Source: Dehalococcoidia bacterium
GTDB lineage: Bacteria > Chloroflexota > Dehalococcoidia > DSTF01 > JACRBR01
NCBI GenBank assembly: GCA_021462855.1
Contig: JAJTXQ010000040.1
Span: 62,001-126,000 of the forward strand
Direction of reading: 5' to 3'
DNA: 64,000 bases
Under the pieces are notes generated by a model. It did not search any database. It was not told the origin of the DNA and saw nothing but the letters and a program-made list of their open reading frames with translations. Position numbers and translations under genes: made by a program. This document shows, piece after piece, positions 1 through 9,768 of the stretch (its first letter is position 1; each line of letters opens with the position of its first letter).

Positions 1-153
1 ATAGAGCCCGGCCTCGGAGATGCCGGCGGCGCGCGCCAGGTCGGCCGTGCCGACCTTGGCATACGCCTGCGCGGCGAACACGCCGCGAGCGGAGTCGATG
101 ATCTGGCGTTTGCGCTTGTCGGCGGGGAGCCGCCGTGCGCGGGGCTGTGCCAT
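1..153 (-). CDS. TetR/AcrR family transcriptional regulator (N-terminal part, runs off window edge)
   Basis: Reverse translation MAQPRARRLPADKRKRQIIDSARGVFAAQAYAKVGTADLARAAGISEAGLY, typical TetR HTH N-terminus. Confidence 0.8.
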   Translation of the reverse strand, partial: MAQPRARRLPADKRKRQIIDSARGVFAAQAYAKVGTADLARAAGISEAGLY

Positions 154-177
154 CCCGAGTCGTTCCTCAGCGTTGTG

Positions 178-191
178 AGTGAGCGCTCACT
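178..191. promoter_or_regulatory. Perfect 14-bp palindrome AGTGAGCGCTCACT, putative TetR operator
   Basis: Self-complementary sequence about 25 bp upstream of the tetR start codon. Confidence 0.7.
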
Positions 192-281
192 ATCGGCGCG
201 AGGACGATCGTAGGCGAATCAGCCGCCCTGTGTCAATGGCCAAATTCAGCCGATCCGCGGTTGGCGTGAACGCTGTGCGCC

Positions 282-1301
282 CTAGCCGGCGAGCGTCATC
301 GCGCAGCGCACGACCACGCCGTCCGGACCGTCGCTGAACACGCAGCCGATGCCGGCCCGGCTGTATGCGCCCAGGATCTGCTCGCGGTGCCCCGGGCTGT
401 CGAGCCACGCCTGGATGACGCCCGCCGGCTGCCAGCCAAGGGAGCCCATCGCGAGCACCTCGCCTACCGGCACGTCGAACGGGAAGCCGGCCGCTTCGGC
501 GCGGGTGACGAGCGTCGAGCCATCGGGGCCCTCGTGCGCGAACCAGTTGTGCTCGGCCATGAGCAGCGCGTAGTCCGTGGCCGCCCGTTCGAGGCGCGCG
601 TCGACCACGAGCGGCGCCAGGCCGTGCGATGCGCGAGCGGCGTTGACACCATCGAAGACCGCCTGCGTGTAGGCGCCGTCGTATCGTCCCGCCGCTGCCG
701 GCGGCGACGGTTCGGGTGACGGCTCCGGGGGCGCCGGGGTCGGCGGGACCGGCGTCGGCGGCTCGGCGGTGGGCGTCGGCGGTACCGCGGTCGGCGTCGG
801 CGGCGCCGGCGTCGGCGTCGCCGTGGGCGGCGGCGCGACGGGCGTCGCCCGGCGGGGGCGGCTCGGCGCAGATGCCGGCGTGGGCTCCACCGGGGCCGGC
901 GCGGGCTCCTCCGGCGGAGCGAGCATGGCCAGGGCGTGGAGCGCGTGCAACGCCTCGGACAGCGACGGCTCCGGCGGGGCGAGGAGCCCCGCTGCCACGA
1001 GCACATTCGCCGCCTCGAGCGTCTCAGCCAGCGTGGGGACCGGTGGGGGCGACGGCGGCGCGGGCGCCACGAGCACGAACCGCTCGACGCGCGCGCCCTC
1101 GATCACCATCGTGCTCGGCTCGGTCGGGACGAAGCGCGCCGCGGCTGCCGGCCGATGCGCTGCGGCGGCTACCTCGCTCCGGCGCGGCGCCGGATCCGGC
1201 GCGTCATCCGCCCGCGCGAGCGCGACAAGCGCCAGGGCGGGCGCGGTGACGGTGGCGATAGCGATAAGGAAACGGCGTCGTGCGGTGAGGCGTCCCTGCA
1301 A
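282..1301 (-). CDS. Exported CAP/SCP-domain protein with Pro/Thr-rich linker
   Basis: Signal-like N-terminus, PPTPTAVPPTPTAEPPTPVPPTP linker, C-terminal CAP motifs (HNWFAHEGPDG, GEVLAMG, WLDSPGHREQILG). Confidence 0.8.
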   Translation of the reverse strand: MQGRLTARRRFLIAIATVTAPALALVALARADDAPDPAPRRSEVAAAAHRPAAAARFVPTEPSTMVIEGARVERFVLVAPAPPSPPPVPTLAETLEAANVLVAAGLLAPPEPSLSEALHALHALAMLAPPEEPAPAPVEPTPASAPSRPRRATPVAPPPTATPTPAPPTPTAVPPTPTAEPPTPVPPTPAPPEPSPEPSPPAAAGRYDGAYTQAVFDGVNAARASHGLAPLVVDARLERAATDYALLMAEHNWFAHEGPDGSTLVTRAEAAGFPFDVPVGEVLAMGSLGWQPAGVIQAWLDSPGHREQILGAYSRAGIGCVFSDGPDGVVVRCAMTLAG

Positions 1302-1592
1302 ACCTTCGCTCCTGCATCATCCCCGCGCGACAACGTCTCGCGGCACGCTCGGCGCGATGTAGATGGTGTCGGAGCATCGGTGCGATCGTGAATGGAGGAG
1401 TCCCTGATGCGCCGCTCTGCGGCACGCCTAACACGCGGGGGAACTGCCCGTAGGTCGCTTGCCCGAGGTCGGAACGCGTAAGGGTTCCGCCGCGTCCCAC
1501 GCGCCCATTGCGCTGAGATCGCGCGTCTCGCGCGGCGACCCCGCGCGAGGCGCCGGCCGGCGCCGGGTGACCACCGACGGTGGAGATGCGGC

Positions 1593-1623
1593 AACGCCCG
1601 GCCGGCATTGCCGACCGGGCGTT
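1593..1623 (-). terminator. Hairpin AACGCCCGG...CCGGGCGTT downstream of the RDD gene
   Basis: 9-bp perfect stem. Confidence 0.5.
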
Positions 1624-1647
1624 ACGTCAATTCACGGAAGCGGCGCG

Positions 1648-2052
1648 CTAGCGCGTGTGGACGACGACGGTCTTCGCGATCTTGTCGTGCCAGCCCTGCC
1701 GGTTCTCGTCCCAGAGGACCCACAGGAAGCCGAGCGCGAGCGGCAGGCTCGACACGATGTAGCCGACGTAGCGCAACACCGCCGTGCCCGGGTCAACGAC
1801 CTCGCCGGTCTCCGCGCTCACGACCTTCAGCCCCATCAGCGACTTGCCGGGTGTCGACCCGCTCGTCGTCCAGAAGTACACCGCGTATCCGATGCCGATG
1901 ACGAGGCTCAGGATGAAGTACAGCGCCACCGGCACGATCATGCTGATGATCCACATCGGCACGCCGATGATCACCGCATCGATCAGGTAGGCAACGAGCC
2001 GCTCGCCGAACCCGGCGGCGCGGACCGCCCCCATGGTCTCTCCCTGCTGCAT
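1648..2052 (-). CDS. RDD family membrane protein
   Basis: GFGERLVAYLIDAVIIGVP...TTSGSTPGKSLMGLKVV. Confidence 0.85.
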   Translation of the reverse strand: MQQGETMGAVRAAGFGERLVAYLIDAVIIGVPMWIISMIVPVALYFILSLVIGIGYAVYFWTTSGSTPGKSLMGLKVVSAETGEVVDPGTAVLRYVGYIVSSLPLALGFLWVLWDENRQGWHDKIAKTVVVHTR

Positions 2053-2142
2053 GATCTGCTCCTTCCGGCGCGCGCGCCTGCTCGGCCCATGGCCACGATC
2101 AGTATCGGAGGAGATCGGCGCGCAGTGAACGCAGGGAACTCC

Positions 2143-3060
2143 CTAACCCAGCACGGTCTGGAGCCAGAATTCCGAGAACCCGCGCCAGTCCAGCGACGTC
2201 ACGATCTCCGCTTCGTGGCCCGCCGCGCCGTCGATGAACGTGCGGACGGCGCCATCGTGCAGCGCGACGGTGACGCGCGCCCGGCGCGATGTGACGAACC
2301 GACGGTCGACCATGCAGGCGACCGCGAGCGGGTCGTGCAAGAGTGCGGCGTACTCTTCCGGGAGGAGCCCTCCGGTCAGCCGGCGCAGGTACGGCGTCCA
2401 GATGTCGAGCTGCTGCGCGAGCGCGCGACACAGCGCGTCGCCGGCGCGCAGCGCGTCGACCTGGCGCGACGTCAGCCACGCGCCCATCGTCACATCGCCC
2501 GGGACGTAGAGCGTCGGCACCCCCGCATTGAGCGCGGCGAGCGACGCGGCCGCGTCGACGTTCAGGTTGTGGTCGACCGAGGGCGGCAGCGCAACGCCGA
2601 GGAACCGCACCGGCGCGAAGATGCCACCCATCACCGCCAGCCGCGGCACGCGCTGCGCGAACGTCGCATCGCGCGCGAGCGCCGCGGCGATGTTCGACTG
2701 CATGCCGACGGTCGCTACTTCGACGCTGCCGTCGCAGACATCGAGCAGCAGCGAGACGCCGTCGCGACCCGAGAGCGGCAGCGACTCGCCATCGCCGAGC
2801 AGCCCTTCGCCCTCGTGCCCGGCTTCCGCGTTGCGGCCGCCCTGCTTCGGGTCGCCGGAGACGCCCGCCGCAACCTCGATGTCGTCGCGGCCGGCGAGCA
2901 GCAGCAGCTTTTTCGCGATACGCCCGCGGCGCACCGCGTCGCCCGATACGGTCGTCACGGCGCGCAGGTCGAGGTCCGGGTGGCGCACGGCGAACGCCAG
3001 CGCGAGGGCATCGTCGACATCGGTGCCGATGTCAGTGTCGAGGATGAGCGGGAGCGGCAC
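2143..3060 (-). CDS. Inosine/uridine-preferring nucleoside hydrolase
   Basis: PLPLILDTDIGTDVDDALALA N-terminal motif; GTG start at 3058-3060. Confidence 0.85.
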   Translation of the reverse strand: MPLPLILDTDIGTDVDDALALAFAVRHPDLDLRAVTTVSGDAVRRGRIAKKLLLLAGRDDIEVAAGVSGDPKQGGRNAEAGHEGEGLLGDGESLPLSGRDGVSLLLDVCDGSVEVATVGMQSNIAAALARDATFAQRVPRLAVMGGIFAPVRFLGVALPPSVDHNLNVDAAASLAALNAGVPTLYVPGDVTMGAWLTSRQVDALRAGDALCRALAQQLDIWTPYLRRLTGGLLPEEYAALLHDPLAVACMVDRRFVTSRRARVTVALHDGAVRTFIDGAAGHEAEIVTSLDWRGFSEFWLQTVLG

Positions 3061-3141
3061 GGCGCAGTATCGCACGAGCAGGCGTGCGATACTGGGGCCG
3101 CGCGCGGCAGCGCGACGCTCCGGGAAGGGGGGTGATGCCTC

Positions 3142-4188
3142 GTGACACGAGAGGAAGTCAGGCTGACGAGCCTCGCGTCCTGCGCGGGTTGAGCCAGCAA
3201 GGCGGGCATCGCCACGCTGGCGCAGGTCCTGCGCCCGGTCGCCGCAACATTCGAGGCAGCATCGTACCCGGACCTCCTCGTCGGACTCGAGGGGCCCGAC
3301 GATGCCGCCGTCTACCGCCTCACCGATGATCTCGCGATCGTGCAGACGGTGGACTTCTTTCCGCCTGTCGTCGATGACCCGTACACCTACGGCGCCATCG
3401 CCGCCGCGAACGCGATGAGCGACGTCTACGCCATGGGCGGCGAGGTGCTGCTCGCGCTCAACATCACCGCCTTCCCGGAGGACCTCGACCCGGAGATCCT
3501 GGCGCGGATCCTGCTTGGCGGCGCCGAGAAGGTGGCGGAAGCCGGCGGCGTGATCGCCGGCGGACACACGCTGTACGACCGCGAGCCGAAGTACGGCCTG
3601 AGCGTGACCGGCATCGTGCACCCGCAGCGCGTGCTCACGAAGGGCGGCGCCCTGCCGGGCGACGCGCTCCTTCTGACCAAGCCACTCGGCACCGGCATCG
3701 TCCTCACGGCCGCGCGCGACGGCATCGACGACGCCGGCCACGCCGGCGCCGCAATCGACAGCATGCTGCGGCTGAACCGGCACGCGTCGCACGTGGCACG
3801 CGAAGCCGGCGCGCACGCGATGACCGACATCACCGGTTTTGGCCTGCTCGGCCACGCCTGCGAGATGGCCGAGGCCAGCGGCGCGCGCTTCGCGATCGAC
3901 GCGGCGTCGGCGCCGCCGCTCCCCGGCGCGCTCGACTACGCGCGCGCAGGCGCGCTCACCGGCGGCGCATCGCGCAACCGCGCGGGTCTCGCGGAGCGCG
4001 TGGAGGTCGCCGCCGGCATCGACCCGGCGACCGTCGACCTGCTGCACGACGCCCAGACATCGGGCGGCCTGCTCGTGGCGCTGCCGCGCGACGCGGCGGA
4101 GCGCGCCGCCGCGCGCCTGCAGGCCGATGGCCTCACCGGCGCGATCATCGGGCGCGTGGAGGCGGGGCACGGCGTGCGCGTCTGCTAG
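3142..4188 (+). CDS. selD: Selenide, water dikinase containing selenocysteine (in-frame UGA at 3190-3192)
   Basis: GTG start 3142 after GGAAGGGG; reads [33 protein letters not shown]...DPYTYGAIAAANAMSDVYAMGG; UGA aligns with E. coli SelD Cys17, Lys at +3; ORF track begins only at 3340. Confidence 0.9.
3219..3235 (+). promoter_or_regulatory. Candidate bacterial SECIS apical stem-loop GGCGCAG-GUC-CUGCGCC
   Basis: 7-bp perfect stem; loop begins about 33 nt after the UGA; resembles GCAGGUCUGC of E. coli fdhF SECIS. Confidence 0.65.
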
Positions 4189-4208
4189 CGGATTGGCGAT
4201 GCCGGGAA

Positions 4209-4625
4209 TCAGTCGGGCAACAGGCGTAGCGATTCGCGATGTCGTGGCCGCATCAGCCCGAAGTGACGCCGGTCCAGCGTCGCGAGTTTCGGCTCCTGCC
4301 GGCGCTCGACCACCGCGAGCACTGCCGCATCGACAAAGCCGATATCCGAGTCGGCGTACTGATCGCAGAGTTCTCGCACGCGGACGAAGTCGAGTGCGTC
4401 GAGATCTTCGACTACGTATGCCCCCGCGAGCACATCATCCAGCAACTGCGTGAAGATCCCCGGATGGAGGCGGGCCTGGATCAACCAGTCGAGTTCGACC
4501 AGAACGGGCGCTGGAATGACGAGTAATTCGCCTGCGTGCTCAACGAGTTCGCGACAGCGGCTGTGGGCGGCATCTCGCCGGTCAAGAGCGGCGTAAATCG
4601 GGCCTGTGTCGAGGATCAGCGCCAC
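4209..4625 (-). CDS. PIN-domain toxin (VapC-like)
   Basis: MALILDTGPIYAALDRRDAAH...DSDIGFVDAAVLAV...LATLDRRHF. Confidence 0.85.
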   Translation of the reverse strand: MALILDTGPIYAALDRRDAAHSRCRELVEHAGELLVIPAPVLVELDWLIQARLHPGIFTQLLDDVLAGAYVVEDLDALDFVRVRELCDQYADSDIGFVDAAVLAVVERRQEPKLATLDRRHFGLMRPRHRESLRLLPD

Positions 4626-4840
4626 GAACGAGGCATCGGTTTGATTTCGCCCGCGATCTGAGAGGTGTCGGTGAAGCCCGAATCGGCGATCCCGATGGCG
4701 CGGGGCTTAGGGCGTGTGACGGGCGCCTTTTCCTCGAGTGCCTCCCTGATGATCGCGGCCATGGACGTGCGGCGTTCCGCCGCGAGCAACCGCAGCCGCT
4801 TGATGAGGTCCTCGGGCAAAGAGATAGTGGTGCGTTCCAT
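4616..4840 (-). CDS. Ribbon-helix-helix antitoxin (VapB-like)
   Basis: MERTTISLPEDLIKRLRLLAAERRTSMAAIIREALEEK; overlaps the PIN gene. Confidence 0.85.
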   Translation of the reverse strand: MERTTISLPEDLIKRLRLLAAERRTSMAAIIREALEEKAPVTRPKPRAIGIADSGFTDTSQIAGEIKPMPRSWR

Positions 4841-4938
4841 AGCACAATGATAGCACGTATGATGCACGCGCGCCGTTGCCCGCGCACGGCCGCATCGGGT
4901 ACACATAGGCGGTCACGCGCCCAGGCACAGGATCCCGA

Positions 4939-6387
4939 TTGAACGTCCTCTTCGTCTCGGCCGAGATGAGCCCGCTCGCCAAGGTTGGCGGCCTGGGCGA
5001 CGTCGCCGGCTCGCTGCCGATCGCGCTCCGCGCGCGAGGGCTCGACGTCCGCATCGCCATGCCGTTCTACGCCACGGTCGACCGCGCGAAGGCCGCCGCC
5101 CGCCGCATCGGCGAGGTCGAGGTGCCGTGGCCGGGCGGCCACCAGCGCGCGGGCGTCTGGCTCGCCGACGTGCGCGGCGTGCCGGTGTACCTGGTCGAGC
5201 ACGAGGGCATGTTCGGCCGCGAGAAGGTGTACGGCTTCGACGACGACCCGGCGCGCTTCCTCTTCTTCTGCGACGCGCTGCTCGCCGCCTCCGGGCTCAT
5301 CGACTTCACGCCCGGGGTCATCCACGCGCAGGACTGGCACGCCGCCCTGCTGCTCACCCGCCTCGACGCCGAAGCGTCGCACCCGTGGGCCGGCGCGGGG
5401 AGCGTCTACACCATCCACAACCTGGCGTTGCAGGGGAACTTCGACCGCGGGTTCGCGGCGCATTTCGGCATCGGTCACGCGCAGCTCGCGCCCCCCGACG
5501 CGCTGCCTCACGAGATGATGATGAGCGCGATGGCGCAGGGCATCGCACATGCCGACCGCGTCAACACCGTCAGCGATACGTATGCGCGAGAGATCCTCAC
5601 CCACGAGTACGGCGCGGGCCTCGACCCGCTGCTGCGCGCGCGCCAGGCCATCGTCTCGGGCATCGTCAACGGCATCGATTACGAGGAATTCGACCCGCAG
5701 ACCGACCGCGACCTCACCGCGCACTACACCGTCGACACGCTCGATGCCCGCGCGGAGAACAAGCGCGCGCTGCAGCGCCAGGCGGGGCTGCCCGAGGACG
5801 CGGGCGCGCTGCTGTTCGGCGTCGTCACGCGGCTGTTCGCGCAGAAGGGCATCGACCTGCTGCCGCCGGCGCTCGAGCCGGTGCTCGCGCACGGGAACGC
5901 GCAACTCGTCGTGCTCGGCACCGGCGACGAAGCGGTGCACGAGATGCTGAACGCGCTCGAGGCGCGGCACGCGCAGAAGGTCAAGGTGTGGCTCGACTTC
6001 AATCCACCGCTCGGGCAGAAGATCTACGGCGGCGCCGACTGCTTCCTCATGCCATCGAGGTATGAGCCGTGCGGGCTCGGGCAGCTGATTTCACTGCGCT
6101 ATGGCGCGGTCCCGCTCGTCCGCCGCACCGGCGGGCTCGCCGACACCGTCGAGGATGTCGATGCCGCCGTGACGGCGGGCACCGGCTTCGTCTTCGGCGC
6201 GGCCGACGCGCACGAGCTGCAGCAGGCCTGCGAGCGCGCGCTCGCGGCGTTCGCGCGACCCGGCGCCTGGCGCGCTATCCAGCAGCGCGGGATGCGGCAG
6301 GACTGGTCGTGGGGGCGCGCCGGAGCGCGGTACGCCGAACTCTACGAAGCGGCGCGCGCCTCGCGGGCCGCGAAGAAGGGCGCGTGA
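4939..6387 (+). CDS. glgA: Glycogen/starch synthase
   Basis: MNVLFVSAEMSPLAKVGGLGDVAGSLP; PSRYEPCGLGQLISLRYGAVPLVRRTGGLADTV. Confidence 0.95.
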   Translation: MNVLFVSAEMSPLAKVGGLGDVAGSLPIALRARGLDVRIAMPFYATVDRAKAAARRIGEVEVPWPGGHQRAGVWLADVRGVPVYLVEHEGMFGREKVYGFDDDPARFLFFCDALLAASGLIDFTPGVIHAQDWHAALLLTRLDAEASHPWAGAGSVYTIHNLALQGNFDRGFAAHFGIGHAQLAPPDALPHEMMMSAMAQGIAHADRVNTVSDTYAREILTHEYGAGLDPLLRARQAIVSGIVNGIDYEEFDPQTDRDLTAHYTVDTLDARAENKRALQRQAGLPEDAGALLFGVVTRLFAQKGIDLLPPALEPVLAHGNAQLVVLGTGDEAVHEMLNALEARHAQKVKVWLDFNPPLGQKIYGGADCFLMPSRYEPCGLGQLISLRYGAVPLVRRTGGLADTVEDVDAAVTAGTGFVFGAADAHELQQACERALAAFARPGAWRAIQQRGMRQDWSWGRAGARYAELYEAARASRAAKKGA

Positions 6388-7364
6388 CCGGGGGACCGTA
6401 TTACGCCGGCATCGACCTCGGCGGCACGAAGATCCTCGTCGTCATCGCCGATGCCTCGGGCGAAGTGCGCGCGACTGCCCGCACCGCGACGCTCGCCCAG
6501 CAGGGGCCCGATGCGGTCATCGAACGCATCGTCGAGTCGGTGCGCGAGGCCGCGGCGCAGGCGGGCGTCGACGCCGGTGACCTCGCCCGGGGCGGCGTGT
6601 CCGCGCCCGGACCCATCGACACCGACGATGGCATGATCACCCAGCCCCCGAACCTGCCCGGCTGGCGCAACGTGCCGCTTGCGGCCGAGCTGCGCTCGCG
6701 CCTTGGCTTCGGCATCGTGCTGGAGAACGACGCCAACTGCGCCGCCGTGGGCGAGCACCGCTTTGGCGCCGGGCGGGGCTACAAGCACATGGTCTACGTG
6801 ACGATCAGCACTGGCGTCGGCGGGGGGATCATCATCGACAATGAGCTGTACGCGGGCGCATCCGGCGCGGCGGGGGAGATCGGCCACATCGGCGTGTCGG
6901 TCGAAGGCCCCCGGTGCGGCGCTGGCCACCCCGGCTGCCTCGAGGCGTTCGCCTCGGGCACGGCGATCGCGGCCCGCGCACGGGAGATCATCGCCGCAGG
7001 CGGGCTGCCGCGGACGGCGCGCATCGGCGAGCACGAGCCGCCGGTGACGGCCAGGACGGTGTACCTCGCCGCGCAGCAGGGCGAAGCCGAGGCCGCCGCG
7101 CTCATCGAGAGCGCGGGCCGCTACCTGGGCATCGGCCTGGCGAGCATCATCAACGTGTTCAACCCGCAGGCGGTGGTCATCGGCGGCGGGCTGACGAACA
7201 TGGGCGAGGCGATCCTGGGGCCGGCCGTCGAGGTCGCGCGCCAGCGGTCCTTCGCGCAGGCCTTGGCGGATGTACGCATCCTCGAGGCGGAGTTGGGGGA
7301 GCGGGGAGCGGCACTGGGCGCCATCGCGGTGGCCCGGGACCGCAGCGGCGACGGCCGCGCCTGA
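6384..7364 (+). CDS. ROK family sugar kinase (glucokinase-like)
   Basis: YYAGIDLGGTKI; GHIGVSVEGPRCGAGHPGCLEAFASG; GTGA overlap with glgA stop. Confidence 0.9.
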   Translation: MTGGPYYAGIDLGGTKILVVIADASGEVRATARTATLAQQGPDAVIERIVESVREAAAQAGVDAGDLARGGVSAPGPIDTDDGMITQPPNLPGWRNVPLAAELRSRLGFGIVLENDANCAAVGEHRFGAGRGYKHMVYVTISTGVGGGIIIDNELYAGASGAAGEIGHIGVSVEGPRCGAGHPGCLEAFASGTAIAARAREIIAAGGLPRTARIGEHEPPVTARTVYLAAQQGEAEAAALIESAGRYLGIGLASIINVFNPQAVVIGGGLTNMGEAILGPAVEVARQRSFAQALADVRILEAELGERGAALGAIAVARDRSGDGRA

Positions 7365-7452
7365 CGGCGGTACATCGTGCGCGCGTGGCCGACGCGTGCC
7401 GATACTAGGGTCAGGCGCCCGGGCGACGGTCCGCGGTGGAGTGGGGACGGGG

Positions 7453-8703
7453 ATGCAGCACCTACGGAGAATCAGCGCGCTGAGCGATGAGCGCGCGCAC
7501 GCGCTCGAACTCGCCGTGATCGTCTTCCTGTGGCAGGCGGCGGTCGGCGTGTACTTCCTCTCCCTCGTGCAGCAGTACCTGCCCCAGCGGCTCGACACCG
7601 GCGCGGCGTTCCCCGGCTACGCGATGGCGAGCTATGGCGTCGCCAAGTTCGTGTGGCAGCCGGTCGCCGGCTGGATCGCCGACCGCGCCGGGCGGCGGAT
7701 CACGATGGTCGCCGGCATGTCGGTGAATCTGCCCGCGCTGGCGCTGATGATGCTCGTGCGCGACGAGTTCGCGTTTCTCGCGTTCTCCGCGCTTCTTGGC
7801 ATCGGCGCGGCGACGATGTGGCCGGCGTTCATCGCGCATGTCGGCGACACGACGCCGCACCATCGCCGCGCCGGCGTCATGTCGGCGCTGAACATCGCGC
7901 AGATGGCGGGCATCGGCATCGGCACGCTCGCCGGCGTGCTGTGCGTCGACTTCGTGACGTACGGGGCGGCGTTCTGGGTGTGCATCGGCTTCTCGTGGCT
8001 GGCGGGGCTCTTCGCCGCCCGCCGCACCGAGGCGGCACGGCACGAGGTGGTGCGCATCGACAACGGGCGCGCCGCCAGCCGGCACGGCGCCGACGACGCG
8101 GCGTGGCGCCCGGGGATCGGCATGCTCGCGCTGATCGTGCTGTTCCTCACCGTCGGCACCAGCCTGCACACGCCGATGATCGGCGCCTACACGCGCGACG
8201 TGCTCGACGTGAAGATGTCGTACCTGGCGATGCTGTTCCCGGCGCCCGCCATCCTCGCGGCGCTGGCGATGTGGCGCTTCGGGCGGGTCGCCGACCGCTA
8301 TGCGCGGCACGTGCCGCTGATCGGCGGCCTGTTCATCGCGGCGGTCGCGATCTTCGCGCTGACGCTCACTGATCAGCCGATCATCGTCGTCAACCTCGTG
8401 GTGCTCGCGGGCTTGGCGTACGCCGTCAGCATTCCGGCGTGGGGCGCCGCCGCGCTCGATGCGACGGATGTCGGCGGGCGCGGGCTGGCGCTCGGCGCAC
8501 TGAGCGCCGTGCAGGGGCTTGGCGTCGCCGGCGGACAGGCGCTCGGCGGCATGATCGGCGGGTTCTGGGGCCCGCTGGCGCCGTTCAAGCTCGCCGCGCT
8601 GCTGCTGATGGGCGCCACCGCGCTGATCGTCGCGAACGTCGCCGCGCATCATCGCGCGCGCATGCGCGTCACCGCGGCGATCCCCGTGCGCATCGACGGC
8701 TGA
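7453..8703 (+). CDS. MFS transporter
   Basis: Twelve-helix-like hydrophobic pattern; GWIADRAGRRITMVAGM motif. Confidence 0.85.
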   Translation: MQHLRRISALSDERAHALELAVIVFLWQAAVGVYFLSLVQQYLPQRLDTGAAFPGYAMASYGVAKFVWQPVAGWIADRAGRRITMVAGMSVNLPALALMMLVRDEFAFLAFSALLGIGAATMWPAFIAHVGDTTPHHRRAGVMSALNIAQMAGIGIGTLAGVLCVDFVTYGAAFWVCIGFSWLAGLFAARRTEAARHEVVRIDNGRAASRHGADDAAWRPGIGMLALIVLFLTVGTSLHTPMIGAYTRDVLDVKMSYLAMLFPAPAILAALAMWRFGRVADRYARHVPLIGGLFIAAVAIFALTLTDQPIIVVNLVVLAGLAYAVSIPAWGAAALDATDVGGRGLALGALSAVQGLGVAGGQALGGMIGGFWGPLAPFKLAALLLMGATALIVANVAAHHRARMRVTAAIPVRIDG

Positions 8704-8730
8704 TCGGCGGACGACCGGTATACTGGCCGC

Positions 8731-9768
8731 GTGCCCCGCACCCTGAGACGAACGATCGCGCCGCTCTGGGTCGCGCCGCTGCTCGGCATCGCGCTGAGCG
8801 GATGCGACGCGCTCGGTGGCTCGTCGCCCACCGCCACGCCAACGGCCACCGCCACGTTCACCGCGACGAACACGCCGACCAACACCGCCACGCCGACATC
8901 GACGCCGACGCCGCTGCCGACCGACACGCCGACGCCCGAGCCGACGGCGACGACGGCGCCGCCAGCGCAGCCCGGCGGCTTCGTGCCCGAAGGGCGCATC
9001 CTGCCGCAGGGGCGGACGATCCTGCTGCGCACGGCCCCCCGCGAAGGCGCGGCGCGGGCGACGGCGCTGTTCCGCGGCGACACGTTCGAGATGGCGCCCG
9101 ACGGCGCCGGATGGTGGGCCGTCGCCGGCGCCAGCTCCGGCGCCCAGCTCGGCAACTTCCCGGTGACGTACACCTGGTATGACGCCGCCGGCGGCTCGCT
9201 CGGCACGTCCTCGGAGACGGTGAGCGTCACGTACACGGAGTACCCCGTTGAATACATCACCCTGCCGCCCGGCCAGGCCGAGGGCATCTCCGCCGAGGCC
9301 GTGCAGCAGGAGCTGAACATCCGCGCGGCGACGTTCGCCGTGCAGACGCCGTCGAAACTCTGGTCGGGGCCGCTGGCGATGCCGCTCGCCGGCGCCGTGA
9401 CCGGCATGTACGGCGAAGGCCGTAGCTACAACGGCGGACCGGTGTCGAGCCGGCACAGCGGCACCGACTTCGGCGCCGATGAAGGCACGCCGATCGGCGC
9501 CGCTGCGCCCGGGCGCGTCGCCTTTGCCGGCTACCTCGCGACGCGCGGCAACTCCGTGATCATCGACCACGGGATGGGTGTGTTCACCGGCTACCATCAC
9601 ATGTCGCGCATCGATGTCGCGCAGGGGCAGGACGTGGCGACCGGCACGCAGCTCGGCGCCGTGGGCATGACCGGGCTGGCGACGGGCCCGCACCTGCACT
9701 GGGAACTCGTCGTCGGCGGCGTGGTCGTGGATGTGATGTTCTGGACGTATGCCGGCGACGTCCCCTGA
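8731..9768 (+). CDS. M23 family metallopeptidase lipoprotein with Thr/Pro-rich linker
   Basis: Lipobox ALSGC; TATPTATATFTATNTPTNTATPT linker; HSGTDFGADEGTPIGAAAPGRV...GHMGLATGPHLHWEL-like M23 motifs. Confidence 0.9.
   Translation: MPRTLRRTIAPLWVAPLLGIALSGCDALGGSSPTATPTATATFTATNTPTNTATPTSTPTPLPTDTPTPEPTATTAPPAQPGGFVPEGRILPQGRTILLRTAPREGAARATALFRGDTFEMAPDGAGWWAVAGASSGAQLGNFPVTYTWYDAAGGSLGTSSETVSVTYTEYPVEYITLPPGQAEGISAEAVQQELNIRAATFAVQTPSKLWSGPLAMPLAGAVTGMYGEGRSYNGGPVSSRHSGTDFGADEGTPIGAAAPGRVAFAGYLATRGNSVIIDHGMGVFTGYHHMSRIDVAQGQDVATGTQLGAVGMTGLATGPHLHWELVVGGVVVDVMFWTYAGDVP

Noticed and set aside
1459-3135. Long plus-strand ORF (558 aa) in the ORF track
   Set aside because: Arg/His-rich shadow ORF opposite the RDD and nucleoside hydrolase genes; typical high-GC antisense artefact.
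3202-3222. Alternative SECIS hairpin CGCC-ACGCT-GGCG at 3210-3222
   Set aside because: Only 4 bp; the 7-bp GGCGCAG-GUC-CUGCGCC hairpin is stronger and matches the known fdhF apical motif.
8816-8975. Short repeats (ACGCC/ACC-rich tract), considered as a repeat array or CRISPR-like
   Set aside because: It encodes the Thr/Pro-rich linker of the M23 lipoprotein; no spacer-repeat periodicity.
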